Shown here: positions 18,104-27,207 of the stretch, piece after piece | How positions within the stretch are numbered: position 1 is the first letter of the stretch | Layout: each line of letters begins with the position of its first letter | Assembly (NCBI RefSeq): GCF_009811755.1 | Contig: NZ_BLIV01000006.1 | Location: 283,761-347,760 of the forward strand | Reading direction: 5' to 3' | DNA length: 64,000 nucleotides | Source of the DNA: Roseobacter cerasinus | Lineage (GTDB): Bacteria; Pseudomonadota; Alphaproteobacteria; Rhodobacterales; Rhodobacteraceae | Notes under the pieces: model-generated | The model's database searches: none | Seen by the model: the letters and a program-made list of their open reading frames with translations, nothing else | What the model was told of the DNA's origin: nothing | Translations under genes and position numbers: made by a program

Positions 18104-18634
18104 TCAGAGGCCCTCGAAGGCGCAGAGCGCGTGCACGTCCATCCCCATGTCTTCGAGGCGTTTGCGTCCGCCGAGCCCTGGTAGGTCAATGATGAAGGCG
18201 CAGGAGATGATTTCTCCGCCAAGCCGTTCCAGCAGTTTGATGCCGGCCTCCGCTGTGCCACCCGTGGCGAGCAGATCGTCGACCACCAGGAGTTTTTCGC
18301 CTGCGGTGATGGCGTCGTCGTGGATTTCGACAATCGCTTCGCCGTATTCGAGCTTGTAGTCCTGGCTGATGGTGGTGCCGGGCAGCTTGCCTTTCTTCCG
18401 AATGGGAACGAAGCCCACGGAGAGTTGGTGCGCGATGGCACCACCGAGGATGAAGCCGCGTGCCTCCAGCCCCACAACCTTGTCGATTTGCAGGCCTGCA
18501 TAGGGGTGCAGCATCTGGTCGATGGCCATACGGAACCCACGCGGGTCAGCGAAGAGCGTGGTCACGTCGCGGAACATGATCCCCTCGTGAGGAAAGTCGA
18601 CGATGGTGCGAATGTAGTCCTGGACGGTTTTCAT
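18104..18634 (-). CDS. apt: Adenine phosphoribosyltransferase
   Basis: This 176-residue salvage enzyme makes AMP from adenine and PRPP. The PRPP-binding loop is [18 protein letters not shown]. Other family markers are [19 protein letters not shown] and [18 protein letters not shown] 18634 overlaps the stop of the LysE gene (ATGA), so translation is coupled. With mtnP two genes upstream on the same strand, the adenine released from methylthioadenosine can be recycled directly. Confidence 0.96.
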   Translation of the reverse strand: MKTVQDYIRTIVDFPHEGIMFRDVTTLFADPRGFRMAIDQMLHPYAGLQIDKVVGLEARGFILGGAIAHQLSVGFVPIRKKGKLPGTTISQDYKLEYGEAIVEIHDDAITAGEKLLVVDDLLATGGTAEAGIKLLERLGGEIISCAFIIDLPGLGGRKRLEDMGMDVHALCAFEGL

Positions 18635-19254
18635 GTGGCTCTCCGGAGGGTGGCTGTGAGCACGCCCATGCCGACCAAGGTGGCGCCGCCTGCACGGGTG
18701 AGCCAGGTGATAACGTTTGGGCGATCGATTGTGCGGCGCATGCGGTCAGCGAGCAGGGCGTAGGCTAGCGCGTTGAGGGCGGCCAGCGTGCAGAAGGTGA
18801 CGATGAGTGTTGCGAATTGCGGCAGCAGCGGTGCCTCCGGGCGGATGAACTGTGGAACGAAGGCGATGAAAAACGCGATGGACTTCGGGTTCAGCGCGGT
18901 GACTGTGGCGGCGTGGCCAAAGACACCACGGGCGCTGATCTCGCTGCCGGGCAGGGCGAGGCCTTTGGAGGGCGCGGAGCGGATCAGATTGAGACCGAGC
19001 CAGATGAGGTAGATTGCACCAATCCATTTCAGCAGGGTGAAGAGCGTGGCGGAGGCCAGGACGAGTGCCCCGAGGCCTGCAAGCGAGGCAGTCATGGCGA
19101 TAAAATCGCCCACCGCCACGCCCCCCGCAGAGGCAACGGCCACAGAGCGGCCCTTGCTCAGCGCGTAGCTCAGCACCAGCAGGACGGTGGGGCCGGGGAT
19201 CAGCAGCAGTGCGGTGGAGGCCGCGACAAAGGCGAGCCAGAGGTCAAGGTGCAT
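18631..19254 (-). CDS. LysE/RhtB family exporter
   Basis: A 207-residue inner-membrane protein with about six transmembrane helices. The N-terminal region [23 protein letters not shown] contains the GPT/GPN-like turn typical of LysE-family exporters, and [19 protein letters not shown] is the second family signature. The family exports amino acids and related small molecules. Its place between mtnP and apt, coupled to apt by a 4-base overlap, suggests but does not show a link to methionine or methylthioadenosine metabolites. Confidence 0.9.
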   Translation of the reverse strand: MHLDLWLAFVAASTALLLIPGPTVLLVLSYALSKGRSVAVASAGGVAVGDFIAMTASLAGLGALVLASATLFTLLKWIGAIYLIWLGLNLIRSAPSKGLALPGSEISARGVFGHAATVTALNPKSIAFFIAFVPQFIRPEAPLLPQFATLIVTFCTLAALNALAYALLADRMRRTIDRPNVITWLTRAGGATLVGMGVLTATLRRAT

Positions 19255-19265
19255 CGGGGGGTCTC

Positions 19266-20141
19266 CTATGAGAGCAGGCGGCCTGCAACCGCGTCCAGTT
19301 TTGACATGAGCGCCGCGTCGCGGGCGTCGGGGGCTGTCAGAATGGCATGGTCGAGCGCGCGGTCACAGCCGTGCGGGCAGGGCGGGCGGTCTGATCCCAG
19401 CAGGGCGGGCAGGCGGCGCAGCATGTCGCGCGCCTTGTCGGCGTTGCCTCGGAGTGTGGCAATGATTTGCGTCACATCCACCGCACCGTGGTCTGGGTGC
19501 CAGCTGTCATAGTCGGTGATCATGGCGACGGAGGCGTAGCACAGCTCCGCCTCGCGGGCGAGCTTGGCCTCTGGCATGTTGGTCATGCCGATCACATCGC
19601 AGCCCCAGGCCTCGCGATATATCTTCGATTCGGCCATGGTCGAGAACTGCGGGCCCTCCATAGCGAGATAGGTGCCGCCCTTGTGCACGGTGATGCCCGT
19701 GCCTGTCGCGGCAGTCTCGCAGGCATCGGTCAGGCGCGGGCAGGTTGGATGCGCGACTGAAACATGGGCCACGCAGCCTGTGCCAAAGAAGCTTTTCTCG
19801 CGGGCGAAGGTGCGGTCGATGAACTGATCGACCAGTACAAAGTCGCCCGGGGCCATCTCCTCCCGGAACGACCCGCAAGCGGAGACAGAGATCACATCGG
19901 TGCAGCCCAACCGTTTCAGCGCGTCGATGTTGGCGCGATAAGGCACAGTGGTGGGGCTGTGCACATGCCCGCGCCCGTGGCGAGGCAGGAACGCCATTTC
20001 GGTGCCGTCCAATCTGCCAGTCAGAATGGCATCAGATGGGGTGCCCCACGGGCTCTCGACGGTGATCCATTCAGCGTCTTCCAACCCATCGATATCGTAG
20101 ATGCCAGAGCCGCCAATCACGGCGATTTTGGGTGCGGTCAT
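19266..20141 (-). CDS. mtnP: S-methyl-5'-thioadenosine phosphorylase
   Basis: This 291-residue enzyme splits methylthioadenosine with phosphate into adenine and methylthioribose-1-phosphate, the first step of methionine salvage from polyamine synthesis. Markers are IAVIGGSGIYDIDGLED, RHGRGHVHSPTTVPYRANI, ISVSACGSFREEMAPGDFVL, TYLAMEGPQFSTMAESKIYR and VIGMTNMPEAKLAREAELCY, with the purine-binding aspartate in ITDYDSWH. The HSPTTVPYRAN segment supports MTAP over purine nucleoside phosphorylase. A GGAG ribosome site lies 8 bases before the ATG. Confidence 0.95.
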   Translation of the reverse strand: MTAPKIAVIGGSGIYDIDGLEDAEWITVESPWGTPSDAILTGRLDGTEMAFLPRHGRGHVHSPTTVPYRANIDALKRLGCTDVISVSACGSFREEMAPGDFVLVDQFIDRTFAREKSFFGTGCVAHVSVAHPTCPRLTDACETAATGTGITVHKGGTYLAMEGPQFSTMAESKIYREAWGCDVIGMTNMPEAKLAREAELCYASVAMITDYDSWHPDHGAVDVTQIIATLRGNADKARDMLRRLPALLGSDRPPCPHGCDRALDHAILTAPDARDAALMSKLDAVAGRLLS

Positions 20142-20235
20142 TTCGGGCTCCGTTGTTGCCGATGGGGATCGTGGCGGGAATGCGCGGTGAAATCAATGGG
20201 GTGGGATGGTTGATTTTTGATAAGCGCCGCGCGCG

Positions 20236-21652
20236 TCATGCCCGCCGGATGATGCCGGTGATGGCGGCGGCACCGAGGGCTGTTACGATCCAACCTGCGA
20301 TGGAGAGAAAGAACTCGTATCGCCAGAGCCTCTGGCCCCATATCCCCCGGTTTGTCGATGGCGCCCAAGCGTCAGTTTGGCCGAGGTCGATGATGGGGAT
20401 CACTAGGTCGGCCCCGTAGGCCAGGGGGTTGAACGTCGCCCAGTCACGCCCATCACCGTTTCGGGCGGACCAGGTGTCTGCCGGATTTGCTACGGTGTTT
20501 TTCAAGGCCACCCAGTCGTTACTTGTCAGCATAACAGCAGAGTTCGGAGCCATGCTGCCTTCGTCCCAGGCCATGTGCGCCAGCCATGTCGCGAGCAGCG
20601 TCATTGCAGCCAAGATCCAAAGGCTGCGAAAGGGTCGGATGCCGTAGCCCACAACGAAACGCAGCAAGAAGTCGACGGAGTGCAGCCATAGGTTTGTGAT
20701 GTCCCGCAACAGTCCCAGAAAGGCGACACTGACATCGCCGTTTGGCTCAACGCGGCGCTGCTCTCTGCCATGTCTCCGACGCTGTCGTTCGAGGTCGAAC
20801 AGGACGATTCGCGCATCCTCCTTGTGCCCAATCTCGCGATAGACCTTGGCCAGCTGGGTGTAGGGCTGGGGATAGAACTCATGGCCCCATGTGCTGCCTT
20901 TGGCCAACCAATCGAGCCGGTCCTTGAGCCGCGGAAACGCTGCATTTTCCACACCCAAATATATAAACCCATCTAGAATGAGCCGATCTTTCGGCGGCCA
21001 GCTCTCCGGATCGTCAACCACTGTGCTGACCTGTGCCCCGGTCAAGTCGATGACACCGTTTGTAGTGCTCACGCCCCGAAAGAAGAAAAGCCTCCCTCAC
21101 CTGCATGCCTTGGGCGTTTAGCGCGCGCTCTGTACCGGAGGTTGCGTTGAATCTAGCACCCTCACAGTCAAGCTGTCCGCCGATGATGGCGCCGTTGACG
21201 GTGACGTTTGCCTCGGCTGTGATGTTGCGCAGGAAAACATCTCCCGTCACTTTCGCGCCTTGAGCATTGAGTGCGGGAAATACGCTGTTGTTCAGGTTGA
21301 AAAGCTGCAGTTTCGACTGAAGAGCCCGAATTGGTTGGTCAAAACGGCACCGGATTAGGCCGGTTACTCCTTGTGCGGTGGCGAGTTTCAGATCTAAGTC
21401 GCCGGTGATACGGGCAGCGCGAAGATCAACGCCCCAATCTGCAACCGGGTGGGCATCGCAGCCGCCAGTGATGAGATAGCGCAGAACATCGGCACGGATG
21501 TGGATCTGCGGGTCTGGCGTGCCTTTTGGCGGAACTTCGTTTCCAAGGACACAAGGCTTGCCAGCGAGACAGGCGGCGAGGAGTTTTTCTTCGGCTGGGG
21601 TGGGACCACCAAGTTTTTCATTGATACCGGCGCGGGTGCGGATGAGGGGCAT
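20236..21652 (-). pseudogene. Frameshifted membrane protein with beta-helix-like N-terminal half
   Basis: Two overlapping minus-strand frames read as halves of one protein. The upstream half (21652 down to about 21080) begins MPLIRTRAGINEKLGGP and has repeated short segments such as LRAARITGDLDLKLA, LNAQGAKVTGDVFLRN and INGAIIGGQLDCEGA-like units, suggesting a pentapeptide-like beta-helix. The downstream half (from GTG/STTNGVIDLTGAQV near 21072 to 20236) continues the same repeat style, then has helical segments and two transmembrane helices (ILAAMTLLATWLAHMAW and FFLSIAGWIVTALGAAAI). A one-base change in the T/C-rich run at about 21076-21090 would join them into roughly 470 residues. I recall intact one-frame relatives in other Rhodobacterales, but this is unverified. 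A sequencing error cannot be excluded. Confidence 0.65.
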
Positions 21653-21866
21653 GAAAGGGCTCGGCTAAAAAATGTGCAAAGGATGCGGTCAGATTAGTGG
21701 ATCGGCTGGGTCTGTGAAGGGCAGGCGGGACGCAGGGCAATGAAATCTTTACCATGATGGCGCATGAGCGCGGGGTTTCCATTTCAGGGGAAAGGGTCTA
21801 GGGAGCGCTGCTGTGGGCTTTGCAACCTGACACGGCCCGTTCAAACCAGAGTTTAGGAATTTGAGA

Positions 21867-23501
21867 ATGGCGCGAACACCGTTCAGCACCTTTAAGAAAA
21901 ATTTGGCCATGACCGATCTGCGCTGGATGCCGGATGAAGGGTTCTCGCCGCAGCGGTTGCGGATTGAGTTGCTTTCCGGCCTGACTGTGGCGCTGGCGTT
22001 GGTGCCGGAGGCGGTGGCCTTTGCCTTTGTCGCCGGGGTGCACCCGCTGGTGGGGCTGTACGCGGCGTTTCTGGTGGGGCTGATCACGGCGCTGATTGGT
22101 GGGCGGCCGGGGATGATTTCGGGGGCGACGGGTGCTCTGGCGGTGGTGATGGTGTCGCTGGTGGCCACGCATGGGGTGGAATATCTGTTTGCCACGGTGG
22201 TGCTGATGGGGCTGTTGCAGGTCATCGCCGGGGTCATGCAATGGGGCAAGTTCATCAGGTTGGTGCCGCATCCGGTGATGCTGGGCTTTGTGAACGGGCT
22301 GGCGATTGTGATTTTCCTGGCGCAGTTGGGGCAGTTCAAGGTGCCAGGCACGATGGAGAACACCGGCCACGGCATGGGCGGCGGCGAGTGGCTGTCGGGC
22401 CAGCCGCTCTATCTGATGCTGGCGCTGGTGGCGGTGACCATGGCGATCATCTGGGTGACGCCGCGGATCACGCGTGTGATCCCGGCGCCTCTGGCGGGGA
22501 TCGGGATCGTCGCGGCGGTTGTGATTGGTTTCGGGTTGGAGGTGCCGCGTGTGGGGGATCTGGCCTCTATCCAAGGAGGGCTGCCGAGCCTGCATATCCC
22601 GGTTGTGCCACTGACCTGGGAGACCTTTGAGATCATTCTGCCTTATGCGGTGATCCTGGCCGCCATTGGATTGATCGAAAGCTTGCTGACGCTGAACCTT
22701 GTGGGTGATATCACCAACCAGCGGGGCGGGGCCAGCCAGGAGTGTATTGCGCAGGGGGTGGCGAACACGGTCACCGGGTTCTTTGGGGGCATGGGCGGCT
22801 GTGCGATGATCGGTCAGTCGATGATCAACGTGAAATCGGGCGGGCGCACGCGCGTTGCGGGCATTGCTGCTGCGGTGTTTTTGCTGCTGTTCATTCTGGT
22901 GGGTGCGCCGGTCATCGAGCTTATTCCATTGGCAGCACTTGTGGGTGTGATGTTCATGGTGGTGATCGGGACGTTCGCCTGGAACAGCCTGACGATCCTG
23001 CGCAAGGTGCCCTTCACAGATGCGTTCGTGATTTTGCTGGTGACGGTGGTGACCGTCATGGAGGATTTGGCGGTGGCCGTGGTGGTGGGCGTGATTGTCA
23101 GCGCGCTGGCCTATGCCTGGAACAATGCGCGGCGCATTCACGCCACGACGCGGCAGTCAAACACCGAGGAGGGTGCCAAGGTCTATGAGATCCACGGGCC
23201 GCTGTTCTTTGGATCGACGGATGGGTTTGTCGAGCTTTTTGACGTGGCGGGTGATCCGGAGACTGTGATCGTGGACTTTGCCGAGAGCCGGGTGGTAGAC
23301 CAATCCGCGCTACAGGCCATCGAGGCCATTGCCGAGAAGTATGAGGCGGCCGGCAAGACGGTGATGTTGCGGCACCTCAGTCGGGATTGTCACCGGTTGC
23401 TGAACAAGGCCGGGCAGTTGATGGTGGATAGTGATGATGATCCGGACTATGAATTGGCCGTGGATTACTCGGTTCGGACGGGGAGCCTGGGCGGGCATTG
23501 A
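21867..23501 (+). CDS. SulP family anion transporter with STAS domain
   Basis: A protein of 544 residues with about ten or more transmembrane helices (about 35-415) and a cytoplasmic STAS domain (about 440-535). The motif LTVALALVPEAVAFAFVAGV and the segment GGRPGMISGATGALAVV are SulP signatures; IEAIAEKYEAAGKTVMLRHL belongs to the STAS domain. Substrates in this family include sulfate, bicarbonate and dicarboxylates. No carbonic anhydrase or sulfur gene is adjacent, so the anion is not known. ATG 21867 (MARTPFSTFKKN) is preferred over TTG 21861; a TAGGAA run precedes it. Upstream, 21653-21866 shows no gene. Confidence 0.93.
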   Translation: MARTPFSTFKKNLAMTDLRWMPDEGFSPQRLRIELLSGLTVALALVPEAVAFAFVAGVHPLVGLYAAFLVGLITALIGGRPGMISGATGALAVVMVSLVATHGVEYLFATVVLMGLLQVIAGVMQWGKFIRLVPHPVMLGFVNGLAIVIFLAQLGQFKVPGTMENTGHGMGGGEWLSGQPLYLMLALVAVTMAIIWVTPRITRVIPAPLAGIGIVAAVVIGFGLEVPRVGDLASIQGGLPSLHIPVVPLTWETFEIILPYAVILAAIGLIESLLTLNLVGDITNQRGGASQECIAQGVANTVTGFFGGMGGCAMIGQSMINVKSGGRTRVAGIAAAVFLLLFILVGAPVIELIPLAALVGVMFMVVIGTFAWNSLTILRKVPFTDAFVILLVTVVTVMEDLAVAVVVGVIVSALAYAWNNARRIHATTRQSNTEEGAKVYEIHGPLFFGSTDGFVELFDVAGDPETVIVDFAESRVVDQSALQAIEAIAEKYEAAGKTVMLRHLSRDCHRLLNKAGQLMVDSDDDPDYELAVDYSVRTGSLGGH

Positions 23502-23516
23502 CGCCGTGCGGCGCTG

Positions 23517-23531
23517 TTGGCCTGCGGCCAA
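23517..23531 (+). terminator. Hairpin after the SulP gene
   Basis: TTGGCC (23517-23522), loop TGC, GGCCAA (23526-23531), extended outward by partly paired GGCGC and GGCGCC. It lies 15 bases after the SulP stop and lacks a T tract. Confidence 0.45.
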
Positions 23532-23618
23532 GGCGCCCCGCCCACCGTCCCTTGGTGTCGCGAGATTGGTGAGCGGAACGGACCGCAGGTTTGCTGTTGC
23601 AAACCCACTTGTCCGCGT

Positions 23619-23639
23619 CGTCGCTCCGTTGGAGCGACG
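23619..23639 (-). terminator. Hairpin after the EEP hydrolase gene
   Basis: CGTCGCTCC (23619-23627), loop GTT, GGAGCGACG (23631-23639), a perfect 9-bp stem ending 3 bases from the stop of the convergent minus-strand gene. It probably serves as its terminator. Confidence 0.5.
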
Positions 23640-23642
23640 GGG

Positions 23643-24470
23643 TTAGTAGATCTTGAAGCTTGCGACAAAGGGCAAGTGATCCGAGACGCTGCGCCGGAAA
23701 GCTTCGCGCCCCATGTCCATCGTCCAGTGCATCGGGAAGAGGCGCAGGCTGCCTTTGATGTAGTCCGTCGAGAAATTGCGGCTGACGGCAAAGCCATCGA
23801 GCAGATTGGCGCGGCCCTTTTCAAGGATATGTGAGAAGCGGTCCTGCAGATCCCAGGATGAGACGAAGTCCATCACGTCATCGCCACCAAGGTAGTGGAA
23901 GTTCGATACATCCTGGCCGGGGATCATGTTGAAATCGCCCATCAGGAAAATCGCCCGACGTTTGAGGCCCGGTGTCAGGTGGATGTTGGTGATGTAGTCG
24001 CCGATCACCTTGCACTGGCTGTCTCGCGTCTTTTGTTCATCGCGGTCGCGGCCGGATTTCAGGTGCACGCCGATCACAATCGCCTTCAGCTTGGCGATTT
24101 CGATATCCACTGCAAAGGCCTGGCGACCCCGGCCATAGTCCCCCTCGGAGCCATCGATGAAGCGCGGGTTGGTCACCTCGATCCCCGGTTTGTGCAGAAA
24201 ACCGATGTGAATATTGCCGTTTTTCTGCGGCAGGATCGTGTGGTTGTAGTCGACCCCGAAGGTTTTTAGGCGCGCGACCAGCGTCTCGATATAGTTGAGC
24301 GGGGAGACCTCTATGAGCGTGACGAACTCTGCATCGAGAAGGGCAAGCCCTTCGGCCTGTTTCTCGGCCTTCTTGGACCGCGCTGAGATACCCACAGGGC
24401 GACCGGGCCGCGTGAACCCTGCGAGGTTCCAGACGGCGGCGCGAATAATGGAGTGATTGAAATTGGTCAT
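23643..24470 (-). CDS. Endonuclease/exonuclease/phosphatase family protein
   Basis: A 275-residue protein of the EEP (DNase I-like) fold. Catalytic motifs are visible: AAVWNLAGFTRPGR (first beta strand with asparagine), FVTLIEVSP (metal glutamate), GVHLKSGRDRDE, FLMGDFNMIPGQD (GDFN) and SVSDHLPFVASF (SDH). These make it a divalent-metal-dependent phosphodiesterase or phosphatase. No signal peptide is seen. It could act on nucleic acid or a small phosphoester; the sequence does not decide. Confidence 0.85.
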   Translation of the reverse strand: MTNFNHSIIRAAVWNLAGFTRPGRPVGISARSKKAEKQAEGLALLDAEFVTLIEVSPLNYIETLVARLKTFGVDYNHTILPQKNGNIHIGFLHKPGIEVTNPRFIDGSEGDYGRGRQAFAVDIEIAKLKAIVIGVHLKSGRDRDEQKTRDSQCKVIGDYITNIHLTPGLKRRAIFLMGDFNMIPGQDVSNFHYLGGDDVMDFVSSWDLQDRFSHILEKGRANLLDGFAVSRNFSTDYIKGSLRLFPMHWTMDMGREAFRRSVSDHLPFVASFKIY

Positions 24471-24567
24471 AACATCTGTCCCAAACTGTTTGCGGACGAA
24501 ACCGTGGTCCGCGCTGCATCAATGGATGCAGCATAACACAGGTTGGGGCTTGGGGTGACAGACCTAT

Positions 24568-25173
24568 TCAGGAGCCGGGCCGCACCAGTTCAAAAAGTTC
24601 CGTTACGCGGGAGTAGTCGTGATAGCCCAGACGGCTCAGCGGCTGGAAACGGCTGACATCGAAGCGTCCGTCGATCAGCGTGTCATCGCGAAGGTGCACG
24701 CCGACAACCTCGCCGAAGACCACGAAGTTGCTCTCTCCTTCGATCTTGATGATCTGGGTCATGCGGCACTCCAGCGCGGCTGGCGCGCCTGAGACGCGCG
24801 CGCAGGTGATCTCCGTGCACTCGACCGGGGTTGCGCCTGCGACAGCGAATTCGTCTTCGTCTTTGTCAAGCGGGGCGGAGGAGGCGTTCATCACGTCGCG
24901 CATCGCGTATTCAACGATATTGACGCAGAACTGGCCCGTGTCGCGGATATTCGCGACCGTGTCCTTTGTATCGTCCTGATCGGGTTTGCGGCTGGTGGAG
25001 GCAAACATCACCTGCGGCGGCACGTAAGCCACTGCATTGAAGAAAGAGTAGGGCGCAAGGTTATTCCGGCCGTCCGCGTCACGCGTGGAGATCCAGCCGA
25101 TGGGACGGGGGCTGACGATGGCGTTGAAGGGGTTGTGTGGCAGGCCGTGACCATCGGCAGGGCGGTAGAACAT
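24568..25173 (-). CDS. Flavin reductase family protein (FMN-binding)
   Basis: A 201-residue protein of the split-barrel flavin reductase-like family, which binds FMN and often supplies reduced flavin or acts as a small oxidoreductase. The start MFYRPADGHGLPHNPFNAIVSPRPIGWISTRD is typical, followed by NLAPYSFFNAVAYVPPQVMFAS and an FCVNIVEYAMR segment. I placed the start at the ATG complementary to 25171-25173, which has AGGAG upstream; the frame stays open for about 200 more codons but that part overlaps the opposite-strand GNAT gene. It is divergent from that GNAT gene. Confidence 0.88.
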   Translation of the reverse strand: MFYRPADGHGLPHNPFNAIVSPRPIGWISTRDADGRNNLAPYSFFNAVAYVPPQVMFASTSRKPDQDDTKDTVANIRDTGQFCVNIVEYAMRDVMNASSAPLDKDEDEFAVAGATPVECTEITCARVSGAPAALECRMTQIIKIEGESNFVVFGEVVGVHLRDDTLIDGRFDVSRFQPLSRLGYHDYSRVTELFELVRPGS

Positions 25174-25260
25174 TGCAGGCTCCTGAGTGTTTGCAGCGGA
25201 TGTAACGCATGTGCTACGGGCGGACCACCTGAAATCCGAGGCGGGGCGATTGGCCGTCTG

Positions 25261-25767
25261 ATGTATAGATTTGCTGCAGAGACCCGCCAGGATGTCTATG
25301 AGGTCGAGGCGCTGTTTGATCTGTGTTTTGCGCCGGGGCGCGAGGCGCTGTCGTCTTATCGCCTGCGTGACGACGTCCCGCCAATCAGGAGCCTGAGTCT
25401 GGTTGCGCGGGATGCGGAGGATATCTTGTCCGGTGCGATCCGGTTCTGGCCCGTCACCATCGATGGGGCTGTGACGTTGCTGCTGGGCCCGATTGCGGTG
25501 CACCCGACGCGGCAGGGGGAAGGGCTGGCCTCCGATCTGGTGCGGCTGTCGTTGGATCGCGCTCTGGAGGCGGGCTGGCAGCGCGTCATGCTGGTGGGCG
25601 ACGCGCCCTACTACCAGAGGTTCGGCTTTGAGAAGCTGGAGCATGTCGTGATGCCGCCGCCGACAAACCCTGATCGTGTGCTTGGCCGATCGCTGGTTCC
25701 GGGCGCCTGGGACAGTGTGACAGGTGAGGTGCTGCGTTGGGCTGGCCAGCGGTTGCCCGGCGATTGA
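25261..25767 (+). CDS. GNAT family N-acetyltransferase
   Basis: A 168-residue acetyltransferase of unknown substrate. The acetyl-CoA-binding region is LLLGPIAVHPTRQGEGLASDLVRLSLD, followed by VMLVGDAPYYQRFGFEKL, the usual end of the fold in the YhbS-like branch. ATG 25261 (MYRFAAETRQDVYEVEALF) begins exactly at the first strand of the domain. An upstream in-frame start at 25135 would add about 42 residues that overlap the divergent flavin reductase gene and look unrelated. Confidence 0.88.
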   Translation: MYRFAAETRQDVYEVEALFDLCFAPGREALSSYRLRDDVPPIRSLSLVARDAEDILSGAIRFWPVTIDGAVTLLLGPIAVHPTRQGEGLASDLVRLSLDRALEAGWQRVMLVGDAPYYQRFGFEKLEHVVMPPPTNPDRVLGRSLVPGAWDSVTGEVLRWAGQRLPGD

Positions 25768-25808
25768 AAACCACACGACAGCGCCCATCTTGAGGGCAGG
25801 AGGCGCTG

Positions 25809-26570
25809 ATGAGCGGCATCACACAGATTGTGCCGGTTGATGTGGACCGGGAGTTGGATGCCTTGGCCAGGCGTTACCGGCGTGCGGGCAACGGCGCAAT
25901 TGATGTGCTGAACCTGGTGGGCGGGCGCGCGGAAGGTCTGTTGGAGCGGTTGCCTCGATCCGTGCGGTCCAGCTTGCAGGGTGCCACGCGCCGCGCTTTG
26001 GAGCAGGCGATGAAGGTGGCGCACGGCAGCCGTGGGGTGATCCCCGATCAGAAAGGCTGGCTCAACACGGCTGTTGGGACCGCGATGGGGGCTGCGGGCG
26101 GGGCTGGCGGCTTGCCCACAGCGCTGGCTGAACTGCCGGTGACCACCACGCTGCTGTTGCGGATCATTCAGGGCGTTGCGGTGGAGCATGGATTTGACCC
26201 GGCCTCCGAGAGTGTGCAGTTTGACTGTGTGGAGGTCTTTGCCGCTGCCGGACCCTTGGAGACTGACGACGGTGCGGATTTGGGCTTTCTCTCCGCGCGC
26301 ATGACGCTGACCGGTCCCGCGATGCAGGGGGTATTGGCCCGCGTCGCGCCCAAACTGGCTGCGGTTTTGGGCCAAAAGCTGGCGGCGCAGACGATCCCGG
26401 TTCTGGGAGCGGTGGCTGGTGCGGCCACGAACTACACCTACACGACCTATTATCAGGAGATTGCGCATGTGCATTTCGGCCTGCGCAGGTTGGCAATTGA
26501 CGCCGACATCCCGCTAGACGATCTTGTCACGCGCCTGCGCCAACGCATAGCGGTGAAGATCGCATCCTGA
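25809..26570 (+). CDS. EcsC family protein
   Basis: A 253-residue protein matching the EcsC family, named after a Bacillus protein linked to an ABC transporter but of unclear function. Features are DVLNLVGGRAEGLLERLP near the N-terminus, a central glycine/alanine-rich hydrophobic stretch (TAVGTAMGAAGGAGGLPTA), LPVTTTLLLRIIQGVAVEHG and the C-terminal GAVAGAATNYTYTTYYQEIA. It probably associates with membranes. It starts 41 bases after the GNAT gene on the same strand. Confidence 0.85.
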   Translation: MSGITQIVPVDVDRELDALARRYRRAGNGAIDVLNLVGGRAEGLLERLPRSVRSSLQGATRRALEQAMKVAHGSRGVIPDQKGWLNTAVGTAMGAAGGAGGLPTALAELPVTTTLLLRIIQGVAVEHGFDPASESVQFDCVEVFAAAGPLETDDGADLGFLSARMTLTGPAMQGVLARVAPKLAAVLGQKLAAQTIPVLGAVAGAATNYTYTTYYQEIAHVHFGLRRLAIDADIPLDDLVTRLRQRIAVKIAS

Positions 26571-26672
26571 GTATGGTGCGTGCCGACCCTAGGCAACGGG
26601 CCTGAGTTCGGGCATATCTAACGATATTCCTTGTGCGTTTTTCGTGCGGCAGTCCGATGGATTTGGGCGATC

Positions 26673-27143
26673 ATGATCAAGCAACTGCCAATTTTCCTCT
26701 CCGGCGCTGGCAAACGCGATGTCCGGACGCAGTTTGCCGCACTGTGCTACCGGGTGCGCAAGAACAAGGTGCGGGTCTTGATGATCACCTCTCGTGGCAC
26801 GCAGCGGTGGATTGTGCCCAAGGGCTGGCCGATGGATGGTGTGACGCCGGCGGCCTCTGCGGCTCAGGAAGCCTGGGAGGAGGCCGGGGTCCGGGGGACG
26901 CCGGATGACCGGTGTCTGGGCATCTTCTCCTACAGCAAGGATGCGGATGACCTCGGCGCGCTGCCGTGTCTGGCGATGGTCTACGCGGTGAAGGTCGAGG
27001 CGTTGGCGGACGACTACCCCGAAGCCGGGCAGCGGCAGCGCAAATGGATGTCGCGGAAGAAGGCCTCACGCCTCGTCGATGAGCCGGAATTGGCCCGTAT
27101 TCTGAGGGATTTTGACCCACGCGCGCAGGGCGGGTCGTCTTGA
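26673..27143 (+). CDS. Nudix hydrolase
   Basis: A 156-residue Nudix protein of the alphaproteobacterial PKGWP branch, related to diphosphoinositol-polyphosphate-type hydrolases. The Nudix helix is GWPMDGVTPAASAAQEAWEEAGV; the EEAG metal-binding core is intact, while the first glutamate and the arginine of the textbook box are replaced, as I recall for this branch. A typical FSYSKDADD and RQRKWMSRKKAS follow. ATG 26673 is chosen because the protein then begins right before the domain (MIKQLPIFLSGAGK). The substrate is unknown. Confidence 0.88.
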   Translation: MIKQLPIFLSGAGKRDVRTQFAALCYRVRKNKVRVLMITSRGTQRWIVPKGWPMDGVTPAASAAQEAWEEAGVRGTPDDRCLGIFSYSKDADDLGALPCLAMVYAVKVEALADDYPEAGQRQRKWMSRKKASRLVDEPELARILRDFDPRAQGGSS

Positions 27144-27207
27144 CCTCGCATGGGGGCTGCCCCATGTGCTAATCACTTGGTAACCACTTTCAGGGTACGA
27201 GCAGGTT

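Noticed and set aside
21798..23141. 447-codon minus-strand frame opposite the SulP gene
   Set aside because: Extreme histidine/arginine/glutamine content and no recognisable motif; the plus strand has a full transporter with STAS domain.
24568..25788. 406-codon version of the flavin reductase gene
   Set aside because: The extra N-terminal half overlaps the opposite GNAT gene and lacks any family match; a clear ribosome site precedes ATG 25173.
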